In this document: positions 17,814 through 26,165 of the stretch, one piece after another
Layout: every line of letters begins with the position of its first letter
Numbering within the stretch: the stretch's first letter is position 1
Source: Paenibacillus sp. YN15
Lineage (GTDB): Bacteria; Bacillota; Bacilli; Paenibacillales; NBRC-103111
Length of the DNA: 56,021 bases
Reading direction: 5' to 3'
Assembly: GCF_003285005.1 (NCBI RefSeq)
Contig: NZ_QMFA01000045.1
Span: 1-56,021 of the forward strand
The notes under the pieces: model-generated
The model's input: only the letters and a program-made list of their open reading frames with translations
Told to the model about the DNA's origin: nothing
Database searches by the model: none
Position numbers and translations under genes: made by a program

Positions 17814-18838
17814 GGCCGGCTCCCCGCCTTCACTCTGGGATCGATCAGACGGTAGCTGATATCCGCCAATGCATTGCCTGTAAACACAAACACCGCGCTG
17901 CACAGCACGACTCCCAGAAGGAGCGGCACATCGCCGCGGAGCCCCGCCTCCACTGCCGCCTGGCCCAGGCCGGGGTAAGAAAAGACCTGCTCCGCCAGAA
18001 CAGCGCCGCCGAACAGCTCGCTGAAGGAGGCAAACTGCAGGGTGATGGCAGGCAAGGCCACATTGCGCAGTCCATGCCTCCGGAAAATCGTAAAGCCTTG
18101 CTCCCCTCTTGCCTTGGCAAACAGCCAATATTCCGAATCCATCACATCCAGCAGCTTTTCCCGGGTGTGCAGGGCAATGGAGGCAATCCCCGTTACACTC
18201 AGCGTCAGGACAGGCAGCAGCATGTGCCGGAGGCGGTCGGCCAGCTGAACCTGATCCGCCGTAACCCCTGCGGGAACCGCCAGTCCCACCGGAAGCCAGC
18301 CCAGCCAGACGGCAAACACCAGCATCAGCAGCAAGCCCACCCAAAAGGTGGGGGTGGACGACAGGATATAGCAATACCAGCGCACCAGCCGGTCCACCCA
18401 TGAATTCCGTTTCATGGCCGCCACAATGCCGCAAACAAAGCCGATGACCCCCGACAGCGCCCAAGCGGCTCCCATCAGCGCCAGGGAGGCGGCGAAGCGT
18501 TCGCCGATCACCTCCAGCACGGGACGCCTGTAGATCATGGAGGTCCCCCAGTCGCCGCTGGCCAAGGCGGTGATCCAGTTCCAATAGCGGGTTGGCGCTG
18601 GATCATTCAAGCCCCAATACTCCACAATGGCCTGCCGCTGCTCCGGGCTGACCTTCATCATATCCGCCCCCACGTATGCTTGAATGGGATCGATGGGGGA
18701 ATAATGCACCAGGATAAACGAGACGGCGCTGACGGCCAGGAGAAGGAGCAAGAGCCTTAAGCCTTTGCGCCCCAAAAAGGAAAGCACTGCTTTTCCCCTG
18801 CCCGTTGCCCCTGAATAATCACGCTTTATGGTTTCCAT
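17810..18838 (-). CDS. nikB: Nickel ABC transporter permease
   Basis: A 342-residue DppB/NikB-type permease. It has an N-terminal helix (LRLLLLLLAVSAVSFILV), the periplasmic loop with PIDPIQAYVG and GDWGTSMIYRRPV, and the EAA loop FRRHGLRNVALPAI. ATG 18838 has GAGGAG five bases upstream and is preferred over GTG 18844, which overlaps that site. It overlaps the end of nikA by 13 bp. Confidence 0.85.
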   Translation of the reverse strand: METIKRDYSGATGRGKAVLSFLGRKGLRLLLLLLAVSAVSFILVHYSPIDPIQAYVGADMMKVSPEQRQAIVEYWGLNDPAPTRYWNWITALASGDWGTSMIYRRPVLEVIGERFAASLALMGAAWALSGVIGFVCGIVAAMKRNSWVDRLVRWYCYILSSTPTFWVGLLLMLVFAVWLGWLPVGLAVPAGVTADQVQLADRLRHMLLPVLTLSVTGIASIALHTREKLLDVMDSEYWLFAKARGEQGFTIFRRHGLRNVALPAITLQFASFSELFGGAVLAEQVFSYPGLGQAAVEAGLRGDVPLLLGVVLCSAVFVFTGNALADISYRLIDPRVKAGSRP

Positions 18839-20433
18839 CGCCACTCCTCAATATTGTCGGTGACCGGCCAGCCATGCCCGTGGGGATGAACCTTCTGCTG
18901 CCCGATATCCAGACCCGACTTGACCAGGTAGAGATGATCCAGATTCACCAGCCAGGCCCATGGGGCGTCCCCTCTGGCGCTTAAGCCGGTTGTGCCGTCC
19001 CATTGCGCTTTTTTCCAATAGTCCCAGGCTTCCTTCTCATTGGTGGAATGAAGGGCCTTTGTCATGTACCCTTCCACCGTCGGATTGTTGTAGAAACCGG
19101 GATTGTAATACTCCACCCCGCCGAATTTGGCGCTGTACACATTGTACATTTCCAGCGGGTCTTGGCTGCCCCAGCCCAGAAGCACCGCGTTGGCGTGCAT
19201 CTGCTTTTCGATCTCGTCCCAGCTTTTCCCCTCCACCTTCACCTGAATCCCCAACGGCTTCAGCATATCCGCCGCTGCAATGGCAAGGGATTGGCGGCTT
19301 ACGTCATTGGATGGGTACAGCAGATTGAATTGGGCCTTAAGCGCCCCCTTTTCCAAAATGCCATCCTTGTCCGCGTCCAGCCAGCCGCTTTCGGCCAGCA
19401 GCTTTTTGGCCCCGTCCATGTCCGCATCCTTAATCACCGCCTCCGGGTTGAACCAGGGCAGTCCGTCGTTCAGGGTATAGGCCGGGGTGCCATGTCCTTC
19501 GAGAATCCCTTGAACCAAGGCTTTCCGGTCCAGAGCCATATTGATGGCTTTGCGGATGGCCGGGTCCGCGGTCACATCGTTGCCGATAGGATAACCCTCG
19601 GCTGTTTTGCCGCCAGCCTTCACATAAGGGAACATAATGCCCCGGTTATCTGCCGTAGGCAGGGCCGCCAGCTCCATTCCAGGGACGGTTTGTTTGCTGA
19701 ATGCCGCCGGGATGGCGGCCATATCCACCGTTCCGGCTTTGGCAGCGGCAAAGGCAGCGTCCTCATTCAGAAACAGGAAGGTGATCCGTTGAAAAAACGG
19801 CGTGGTGCCGTAATATTCCGGATTGGCCTCGACAATCAGCTGCTGTCCCTTGTCCCATTGCACCAGCTTAAACGGCCCCGACCCAACCGGCTTCAACGCA
19901 TAGTCCTTCCCGTGGGCGTGTTTGGGAACAATCCCGGTAGAAACCAGCATTTGCGCAAAGGTGGATTGAGGTTCCTTCAGCGTAAACCTGACGGTCAGCT
20001 CTCCGTCGGCCTCCACCCTGCCCATATTGCTGAGATCGATGGAGGAGCCGCTTTTGGCGGCGGTTTCATACGTATATTGCACATCCGCAGCCGTCAAGGG
20101 TTGGCCGTCGCTGAACTTTACGCCGCTTTTCAGCTTGACGGTCCAAATCAGGCCGTCTGTACTGACCTGCCAGCTGTCGGCCAAATCCGGCACAATGTTC
20201 AGCTTGCTGTCCCGCTTCAGCAAGGTGCTTTGGAAAAGCGGCGAGCCGTACCGGCCCCAGCCTGTTGTGGGATCAAAGCCGGTTTCCGGTTCCCCGCCAA
20301 TAGCCAGGATCAGTTCCTTCTTGGCCGCACCGGCGGTGTCGGCAGTTGGCTTGGGCTTGTCCGCCTTGCATGCGCTCACAAATATAATCAGGGTCATCAG
20401 CATCAAAAAAACGGTAAAACACTGTTTTTTCAT
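18826..20433 (-). CDS. nikA: Nickel-binding lipoprotein of the Nik ABC transporter
   Basis: A 535-residue solute-binding protein (SBP_bac_5). The lipoprotein signal ends FVSAC with Cys22 as the anchor. The body has SGVKFSDGQPLTAADV, PVGSGPFKLVQWDKGQQL and the DPLEMYN block typical of NikA/CntA relatives. A His-rich tail VHPHGHGWP near the C-terminus could add metal contacts. It captures Ni2+, perhaps as a complex with histidine or another small chelator. The gene follows nikR by 2 bp. Confidence 0.85.
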   Translation of the reverse strand: MKKQCFTVFLMLMTLIIFVSACKADKPKPTADTAGAAKKELILAIGGEPETGFDPTTGWGRYGSPLFQSTLLKRDSKLNIVPDLADSWQVSTDGLIWTVKLKSGVKFSDGQPLTAADVQYTYETAAKSGSSIDLSNMGRVEADGELTVRFTLKEPQSTFAQMLVSTGIVPKHAHGKDYALKPVGSGPFKLVQWDKGQQLIVEANPEYYGTTPFFQRITFLFLNEDAAFAAAKAGTVDMAAIPAAFSKQTVPGMELAALPTADNRGIMFPYVKAGGKTAEGYPIGNDVTADPAIRKAINMALDRKALVQGILEGHGTPAYTLNDGLPWFNPEAVIKDADMDGAKKLLAESGWLDADKDGILEKGALKAQFNLLYPSNDVSRQSLAIAAADMLKPLGIQVKVEGKSWDEIEKQMHANAVLLGWGSQDPLEMYNVYSAKFGGVEYYNPGFYNNPTVEGYMTKALHSTNEKEAWDYWKKAQWDGTTGLSARGDAPWAWLVNLDHLYLVKSGLDIGQQKVHPHGHGWPVTDNIEEWRWKP

Positions 20434-20435
20434 TC

Positions 20436-20945
20436 TCAGTCCTTCCTTTCTGTGCCCGGATGGGAATGCGTATGTACATGGCTGCCATCATGATGATGAT
20501 CGGTCTCCTCACCGGCCGAATCAATGAAGGTTACGGACAGCTCGGCATAAAATACCCCTTTTTGCACCTTAATCCGGTTGGTCAGCTCCCGCAGCCGATT
20601 TACCTGCCCCCGCACCACAATGACCTCCAGACACTGGTCATGATTAAGATGGATATGCATGGTGGAGATAATGTCGTGATGGTACTGGTGCTGCAGTCCC
20701 GTTAAGGTAATGGCCAGATCATTCACATGATGGTCGTACACCATCACAATGGTGCCGGCAGCCGATTGGTTCGGACTGGTATGATCCGAATCGAGAATCG
20801 CCTTGCGCACCAGATCCCGGATGGCCTCCGAACGGTTTTCATAACCTTGTTTGCCGATAAGCTTGTCGAACCGGCCCATCAGCTCCTCCGGCATGGATAC
20901 CCCAAACCGGACCAGGGAGGATTCTTTTTCCGATTTTTCCGACAC
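20436..20945 (-). CDS. nikR: Nickel-responsive transcriptional regulator
   Basis: A 169-residue NikR: ribbon-helix-helix (RFGVSMPEELMGRFDKLIG, residues about 13-50) followed by an ACT-like nickel domain with the ligand set in YHHDIISTMHIHLNHDQCLE (His residues and Cys). A His-rich tail (DHHHDGSHVHTHSH) exceeds the usual length. Nickel-loaded NikR should repress its own operon. It is the first gene of nikRABCDE, and a matching operator lies upstream at 20988-21015. Confidence 0.92.
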   Translation of the reverse strand: MSEKSEKESSLVRFGVSMPEELMGRFDKLIGKQGYENRSEAIRDLVRKAILDSDHTSPNQSAAGTIVMVYDHHVNDLAITLTGLQHQYHHDIISTMHIHLNHDQCLEVIVVRGQVNRLRELTNRIKVQKGVFYAELSVTFIDSAGEETDHHHDGSHVHTHSHPGTERKD

Positions 20946-20987
20946 TGGATCAACCCCCGCATCATGTACTGGAATTATTTATGTATG

Positions 20988-21015
20988 GTGCTACAAAACA
21001 TATAAAACGTAACAC
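20988..21015. promoter_or_regulatory. NikR operator
   Basis: GTGCTAC - 14 bp - GTAACAC, an inverted repeat with one mismatch, 43 bp before nikR. GTGTTAC-N13/14-GTAACAC is the recognition pattern I recall for the Geobacter-type NikR. Its position over the likely promoter fits autorepression of nikRABCDE. Confidence 0.75.
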
Positions 21016-21069
21016 GAAATCCGCGGCTTGTGAAGCATAATTTTAACGGAAAGCCATTGAAAGCAAAAA

Positions 21070-21100
21070 CAACACCAAGGACACTATGTCCCTGGTGTTG
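21070..21100 (-). terminator. Terminator of the pectate-lyase-fold gene
   Basis: CAACACCA / TGGTGTTG continued by GGACA / TGTCC with one mismatch. The minus strand then reads TTTTTGC. It separates this gene from the nik operon. Confidence 0.85.
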
Positions 21101-21162
21101 CGCCGTTTTATGAGCCGTCCTGGTTTGCCCCGAGTGGAAGCCGCCATGGCCGGTTTGTCCGT

Positions 21163-22620
21163 TTATCGGGACAGCCTATGCTGCAATTGGGCTTTGTACA
21201 GATTCGCCGGCATGATGCCGCCTCCTGCGGGCAATGGCTCCATCCAGCGCCCCTCCGGCTGGCATACCGGGGCTTCCTCCGTGGGATATCCCACCAGATT
21301 CAGGGATGCCGGAGCAAAGCCCGCCGGATAGGACTGGGACTTCCGGGCATAGATATTCCAGAAGGTGCCCCGCGCGGCGCAGTGCCTGCCCAAGGCTGCT
21401 CCTCCCCCGCTCCTCCACAGCCGGCTTCCGGCTCCCGCATCGATGTCTGTAAACAAATTGGCATACGGAGCCCGTTTGTGGTGATCGAAGCACATGTCCA
21501 GCCCCCGGCCTCCGGCGATGACATTGCCTGCGCATTTGCTGACGGATATATCGTGAATGAATGTGCAGCGGTAGTCGAAATCCTCCAGCAGATTGTCGTC
21601 TCCATATATGTAGATGCCATGATGACCCGTACATTCGTCGAAGGCATCCGCCTCCCGGAAGGCTTCCATCACCAGATTCCGGATGGTGCAGAATTTTCCC
21701 TTCAGAATGATGCCGCAGTCCGAATTGCGGATGGTGACTCCGTTCACCCAGCAATGGGAGGCATTGGTAATGGCAATGCCGTTATAGCCCAACTCCCTGA
21801 AATGCCCGGCATAAGGGACATCCGGGAACTCCAGGGTCAGCCCTTCGATGCCCGCCTCTTCCACCGTCGGCCGGAATTGCCGGATGACCGGCTGCCATTC
21901 CGCCCTGACATCAAAGCGCAGCGCCCGGTCAAGCGTAATGCTTCCTTCGCCGACACTCACGATTTCCGCCACCAGACTGGCTGTGGTGCTTCCCAGGAGC
22001 TTGTCCGTATCTCCCGGATCGCCGGTATACAAATGGACGGCAAGGGAATTGTCCGCCGTATCCTCCTGGAACACCTCGATTCGCTGTCCCGGGGTCAACC
22101 CGGCTGTGGAATCCACATGGATTGTCCGTTCTCCGTAAGACGCATTCCGCACTATGGAGCCAAGAGGAGCCGTGCGGAAGTCCCCGGTTATGGCGATAAG
22201 CCCGCCGGACCAGGAGTAATTGGAGGTCCGTTCCCCTGTGGTGGTCGCTCCCCAATCCGGGCTGATATCCGTCAGGTGGCGGGTGAAGCTCAGCACCGTT
22301 TCCCCTGCTCCCGCGCCTCTGAGCACCACCCGGCTTCTCGCCAGCCGGAGCTGTCCGGTCAGCTTGTAGCGCCCCGGAGGAATCCACAGCGCGCCCTCCT
22401 CCATCCGGTCTATCGCCGCCTGGAAAGCGGCGGTGTCATCCTGCTCCCCGTCTCCGGCAGCGCCGAAATCCCGCACGTTAGCAGTCACCGGCGGCTGAGG
22501 CAGCTCCCGGCTTCCGCAGCCGTATCCGGCAAAGGAAAAATCGGGCAGCCGTCCGTCCGCCCTCCACAATTCGCCTGCCTCCCCCCAGAGAGGAGAGGTT
22601 GTACTTCGGGTTGATGCCAT
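21163..22620 (-). CDS. Right-handed beta-helix protein (Pectate_lyase_3-like)
   Basis: A 485-residue protein. Residues 48-70 (NVRDFGAAGDGEQDDTAAFQAAID) are the classic start of Pectate_lyase_3/GH28-like beta-helices, followed by the sheet entry ALWIPPGRYKLTG. Later coils include NGIAITNASHCWVNGVTIRNSDCGI and DECTGHHGIYIYGDDN. There is no signal peptide, so an extracellular pectinase role is not obvious; glycan lyases, epimerases or phage-tail-like proteins share the fold. Not operonic with neighbours. The ribosome site is weak (AAGGGG about 13 bases upstream). Confidence 0.75.
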   Translation of the reverse strand: MASTRSTTSPLWGEAGELWRADGRLPDFSFAGYGCGSRELPQPPVTANVRDFGAAGDGEQDDTAAFQAAIDRMEEGALWIPPGRYKLTGQLRLARSRVVLRGAGAGETVLSFTRHLTDISPDWGATTTGERTSNYSWSGGLIAITGDFRTAPLGSIVRNASYGERTIHVDSTAGLTPGQRIEVFQEDTADNSLAVHLYTGDPGDTDKLLGSTTASLVAEIVSVGEGSITLDRALRFDVRAEWQPVIRQFRPTVEEAGIEGLTLEFPDVPYAGHFRELGYNGIAITNASHCWVNGVTIRNSDCGIILKGKFCTIRNLVMEAFREADAFDECTGHHGIYIYGDDNLLEDFDYRCTFIHDISVSKCAGNVIAGGRGLDMCFDHHKRAPYANLFTDIDAGAGSRLWRSGGGAALGRHCAARGTFWNIYARKSQSYPAGFAPASLNLVGYPTEEAPVCQPEGRWMEPLPAGGGIMPANLYKAQLQHRLSR

Positions 22621-22831
22621 TTTGTCTGAACACCCCTTTTATCGTCCATCGGAAATTTATGGAAATGGGAGCTTTGTCCAGGGACGAAAGCTGCCCGTTT
22701 TCATTATATACCGTAGACTGGGACACTTGTAGCAGGAAAATTTGCAGCGTTTAAGAGACGCTGAGCTCCGCTGCAACGGGGCCGCCCTTAGCCGAAGCGC
22801 CGAAGCAGCAATAGCGGCATCCCTGTCATGC

Positions 22832-23344
22832 TTAACACTCTATGCTATCGTAAGCCGGGGCCGCCTTCCGGCGGCTGCCGCTTCGGGCCTCCTGCGGCTT
22901 CCGGCCGCCCAGCTTAAACACCACAATACCTGCTGCGATTACCAATACCCCCAACAGCTGCGTTCCCGTAAAGGGCACCTTCTCCAGCCCAAACCAGCCT
23001 AGAGTGTCCCAGACCACTGCAAAGCCCAGCTGCGAAACCATAGCCACTGCCGCGGCATAGGTGGGACCCAGCAAATGGGTTCCCCGCACCATGCAGGTCA
23101 CTACCCCAACCCCAATCAGACCGCTGAAAAAATACCACGGCTCCACATGCCCCGGACGGAACATACCGGTTCCTTCAGAGGCAAGGCCGATGACGAAGGA
23201 GGGCAAAAAGCCCATTCCCAATACCAGTGTAGTCGTCACCCATAAGCCTGCTTTCACATGGACCCGGTTGTTGAAAATATTCTGCAGGCCCACAAGCCCG
23301 CCTGCAAGGGCGGCCATCAAAATGCCGATTGCCATGGCGGTCAT
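22832..23344 (-). CDS. YdcZ/DUF606-type DMT transporter
   Basis: A 170-residue membrane protein with five predicted helices of the YdcZ (DUF606) branch of the drug/metabolite superfamily. Typical stretches are GGLVGLQNIFNNRVHVKAG and GVGVVTCMVRGTHLLGP. Members often work as pairs of short paralogues, and a second copy lies in the same operon. The C-terminal 25 residues are basic and cytoplasmic. ATG 23344 overlaps the regulator stop (ATGA). Substrate unknown. Confidence 0.85.
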   Translation of the reverse strand: MTAMAIGILMAALAGGLVGLQNIFNNRVHVKAGLWVTTTLVLGMGFLPSFVIGLASEGTGMFRPGHVEPWYFFSGLIGVGVVTCMVRGTHLLGPTYAAAVAMVSQLGFAVVWDTLGWFGLEKVPFTGTQLLGVLVIAAGIVVFKLGGRKPQEARSGSRRKAAPAYDSIEC

Positions 23345-24048
23345 TGCTCCTTTTCGTAGATATTATGCTTGGCCAGCGCCTGAAGCTTATTTCGGTCGGC
23401 CACGGTAATGCCCTTCCGGCTCCGTTCCACCAGCCCGTCCCGGCAAAACTGCCGGATCACCCGGTTGACATGGCGGTAGCTGGTCCCGATCAGATGGGCG
23501 GCATCCGTCAGATTGACAGGCCGTTTCGAAGGGGAGTGCTCCCCTCCCTCCCCATTCCCGCCGGATATGGACAACAAGTAGCTGGCCAGCCGCACCTCCA
23601 CCGGATACAGGAGATTAAAGCTGAGGGAAGCGGATTTTATGAAAAACTTGTCGGTAATCATCTTCAGCAGAAATTGCAGCAGCGGCGCATGATCCCCGTA
23701 CTGGCGCAGAACACGGTACGGAATAGCCAGCATGGTGACAGGCGTCATGGCCTCCACCGTGTTCATAATGTCGGTTTCCCGGATGTATTCGATATCCCCG
23801 ATCAGCTCCAGCGGGTTTTTGAAGCTGAGAATCAGAGTTTTGCCCTCTTCGGAGGTGGTGAAAATTTTCAGCTTGCCGGCAATCAGAACATATAGGGTAT
23901 GGCCGGGGTCTCCCTGGGAGCATACCAGCTCCCCTTCCTCAAAGGAGCAGATGCTCATATAGGGCCGGAGCGGCGGATGAAGCACTTCCTCCAGACCATG
24001 CTCTGCCAACACCCGGTTCAAAAACCCGCTGTCCTTCCATTCCTTCAT
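23341..24048 (-). CDS. Crp/Fnr-family regulator (YeiL-like)
   Basis: A 235-residue regulator with a cyclic-nucleotide-binding-type beta-roll (residues 25-130, SFEEGELVCSQGDPGHTLYVLIAGKLKIF) and a C-terminal winged helix-turn-helix (VNLTDAAHLIGTSYRHVNRVIRQF). It lacks a Cys cluster, so it is not an oxygen sensor of the Fnr type. It sits between two YdcZ-type genes and presumably controls them. The effector is not evident. Confidence 0.85.
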   Translation of the reverse strand: MKEWKDSGFLNRVLAEHGLEEVLHPPLRPYMSICSFEEGELVCSQGDPGHTLYVLIAGKLKIFTTSEEGKTLILSFKNPLELIGDIEYIRETDIMNTVEAMTPVTMLAIPYRVLRQYGDHAPLLQFLLKMITDKFFIKSASLSFNLLYPVEVRLASYLLSISGGNGEGGEHSPSKRPVNLTDAAHLIGTSYRHVNRVIRQFCRDGLVERSRKGITVADRNKLQALAKHNIYEKEQ

Positions 24049-24116
24049 ATTTCCCGTACCCCGTTTCCCGTTATGGTTCCCTGGATATCATCATGCCCAT
24101 CATAAGCCAAGAATGA

Positions 24117-24512
24117 TCACACCGCGAGAAATTGGGGAAGATGCATCTGTTTTTTCCCAATCCCGAACCAGCCTCTGCCATCCACAAGAAACGTTATTCC
24201 CAATTGGGCGATAAGCACGGCGGATACGGAAAGTGTGGCTCCGACGTGATGAATTGCTGTAATATTGCTAAAAATAATCACCGACGCCAATGCGCCCCCG
24301 CCCAAATACAGCGGCTTCACCTGCCGGAGCGGGGCAAAATCGGGTTTCCCCGTCAAAGCCAGCATCAGCAGCAGCGCAGCCAAAAAACCGGTCAGTTGGG
24401 TAAGAGCAGCCGCCTGCCAGGTTCCCATATCGCTGCCGATCCGGGAATTGGCCACTCCCTGCAAAGTAATCAAAGCTCCGCCCGTAAAGGCGTAAACAAG
24501 TCCCTTCATCAT
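24117..24512 (-). CDS. YdcZ/DUF606-type DMT transporter, short C-terminus
   Basis: A 131-residue membrane protein with four clear helices, paralogous to the copy at 22832-23344. Conserved stretches are GGALITLQGVANSRIG and HHVGATLSVSAVLIAQLGITFLVD. Family proteins normally end in one more hydrophobic helix; here the frame stops at PQFLAV. A two-base TG repeat just before the stop hides a short hydrophobic continuation (VIILGL) in another frame, so a small indel is possible. It is the first gene of the three-gene operon. Confidence 0.75.
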   Translation of the reverse strand: MMKGLVYAFTGGALITLQGVANSRIGSDMGTWQAAALTQLTGFLAALLLMLALTGKPDFAPLRQVKPLYLGGGALASVIIFSNITAIHHVGATLSVSAVLIAQLGITFLVDGRGWFGIGKKQMHLPQFLAV

Positions 24513-24709
24513 GTTCCTCTCCTTGCCGCGGGTTCTTCTTCCTTCATTAAACGATACCGGATGAAACGGCAGTTAGGACATATGTCCTTTTGCAGCCGTT
24601 TGCCCGCGGAGGCGGTTAAAATGGAGCTTCTTGTTTATCCAAGCGGCAATACAGGGTAATACTATAGCATGAAGTCTCTCGCCATCCATCCTGAAAGGAG
24701 CTGTGCACG

Positions 24710-25243
24710 ATGAAGCAAATGACCAAGAAGGTTGCATTTCTGCTGGCGGACGGATTCGAGGATTCCGAGATGAAGAATCCGTATGAGGCCATTGCCAAAA
24801 ACGGCAATGACGCCGTCATTATCAGCTCGAACGCAAATGAAGAGCTCCATGGCAAAAAAGGGACCATCGCTTATACCTCCCACCTGTCCGCCAAAGAGGC
24901 CAACGCTGCCGATTACGAAGCCGTCATCATTCCCGGCGGCAAATCCCCGGAGAAGCTGAAGCATGATCCGTATATGATCAAGTTTATCCAGGAGGCCGAC
25001 AAGGCGGGCATCACCATTGCCGCTATTTGCCATGGTCCCCAGCTGCTGGCCGAGGCCGGACTGCTGAAGGGAAAAGTATTGACCTCCTATCCCGGCATTG
25101 CCCAGGAGGTAATCGCCGCGGGAGGCAGCTATCTGGACAAGCCGGTAAAGGTGGACGGCAATCTGATCACCTCCCGGACGCCGGAGGATGAACCGTTCTT
25201 TATTGAGGAAATCATCAACAAGCTGGGCGTTACCGCCTACTGA
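24710..25243 (+). CDS. DJ-1/PfpI-family protein (general stress protein 18-like)
   Basis: A 177-residue cytoplasmic protein of the type-1 glutamine-amidotransferase-like fold. The nucleophile elbow is AAICHGPQLLAEAG, the acid is in GFEDSEM, and the oxyanion region is VIIPGGKSPEKL. Relatives (YraA/YfkM in Bacillus, PfpI) act as protein or glyoxal repair enzymes or stress chaperones. ATG 24710 follows AAAGGAG by nine bases. It is monocistronic and convergent with the sulfonate operon. Confidence 0.88.
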   Translation: MKQMTKKVAFLLADGFEDSEMKNPYEAIAKNGNDAVIISSNANEELHGKKGTIAYTSHLSAKEANAADYEAVIIPGGKSPEKLKHDPYMIKFIQEADKAGITIAAICHGPQLLAEAGLLKGKVLTSYPGIAQEVIAAGGSYLDKPVKVDGNLITSRTPEDEPFFIEEIINKLGVTAY

Positions 25244-25266
25244 CGCCAACTGGCAGCCCAATACAA

Positions 25267-25313
25267 AAAAGCCCCGCCCCTTTTGGTTTTTGACCCAAAG
25301 TGGGGCGGAGCCC
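25267..25313 (-). terminator. GC-rich hairpin between convergent genes
   Basis: CCGCCCC / GGGGCGG stem. On the minus strand it ends in GGGGCTTTTTTG. A second stem at 25323-25346 precedes it for minus-strand transcripts, giving a tandem terminator. Confidence 0.75.
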
Positions 25314-25322
25314 TGTAAACCG

Positions 25323-25346
25323 AAAAAGCCGGCTCTCCGGCTTTTT
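25323..25346. terminator. Bidirectional terminator
   Basis: AAAAAGCCGG / CCGGCTTTTT, a perfect 10-bp stem with a 4-nt loop, immediately downstream of the ABC permease stop codon. Confidence 0.88.
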
Positions 25347-25347
25347 C

Positions 25348-26139
25348 TCATTTTCCTCTTCCCTGCACAGCCCTGCCTTTTCCCGCTATGCCGTAACGCC
25401 GCAGGGTCAGCCCTCCCAGCAAGCCCAGCGCCCGGTCGGCTGCAAAACCCATGATGCCCAGGGACAGAAGCCCCACGAAAATCCAGTCGGTTTTGAAATA
25501 CAGGCGGGAATTCCAGATCATAAAACCCACGCCGCTGTTGGCCGCCACCATCTCCGCCCCGATAATCGCCATAAAGGAGGAGCCCATCGCCAGCCGGATG
25601 CCGGTGAACATATATGGGACGGTGGCGGGTACGATGACATGGAGCAGAATCTGCCATTCCGATGCGCCCATGCTCCGGGCCGAACGGACCTTGTCCTCCT
25701 CTACCGCTTGGGCGCCGCTCATGGTATTCAGGAGAACGATGAACAAGGTGGAATACAGGATCAGCATAATCTTGGACTTCTCGCCGATACCGAACCAGAG
25801 CATAAATAAGGTGATAAAGGCCAACGGCGGGATAAACCGGATAAAATTGAGAAACGGCTCCGTTACCGCCCGGACGGACTTGAAGCGCCCCATAATAATG
25901 CCCAGCGGAATGGCGAGGGCGCTGCCCAGAACCCATCCCGTCAGCACCCGCAGGAAGCTGATGCCGATGTAGCGGAACAAGGACCCGTCCTGGGACAGCT
26001 CCAGGGCCCCCTTCAATGTCCGGTACGGACCGGGCAGAAAATCCGGATTGGAAACAGAGGCGGCGGCTTGCCAGATCAGGAGTCCGATGATCCAGGTAAA
26101 CACGCCCGCCTGATAGCTTTTGCGCAGAATCCGCAGCAT
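25348..26139 (-). CDS. SsuC/TauC-like ABC permease
   Basis: A 263-residue permease with six predicted helices of the nitrate/sulfonate/taurine family. The EAA loop is VRSARSMGASEWQILLHVIVPATVP. ATG 26139 has GGAGG eight bases upstream and is preferred; ATG 26169 overlaps the ATPase stop but has no ribosome site. Last gene of the MarR-sulfotransferase-transporter operon. Likely cargo: an organosulfonate or aryl sulfate (inference from context). Confidence 0.85.
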   Translation of the reverse strand: MLRILRKSYQAGVFTWIIGLLIWQAAASVSNPDFLPGPYRTLKGALELSQDGSLFRYIGISFLRVLTGWVLGSALAIPLGIIMGRFKSVRAVTEPFLNFIRFIPPLAFITLFMLWFGIGEKSKIMLILYSTLFIVLLNTMSGAQAVEEDKVRSARSMGASEWQILLHVIVPATVPYMFTGIRLAMGSSFMAIIGAEMVAANSGVGFMIWNSRLYFKTDWIFVGLLSLGIMGFAADRALGLLGGLTLRRYGIAGKGRAVQGRGK

Positions 26140-26165
26140 AATGGCAACCTCCAAAACGTTTTTTC

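Noticed and set aside
17814-18584. N-terminal extension of the nikC frame as a fused protein
   Set aside because: The extension is an out-of-frame reading of nikB; nikC starts at ATG 17813 with an ATGA overlap.
19003-20493. 496-residue plus-strand frame opposite nikA
   Set aside because: Shadow of nikA; low-complexity composition and no start signal.
21178-22614. 478-residue plus-strand frame opposite the beta-helix gene
   Set aside because: Mirror of the real gene almost end to end, with no recognisable motif.
24513-24709. Possible riboswitch before the PfpI-like gene
   Set aside because: No conserved aptamer blocks and no terminator hairpin in the leader.
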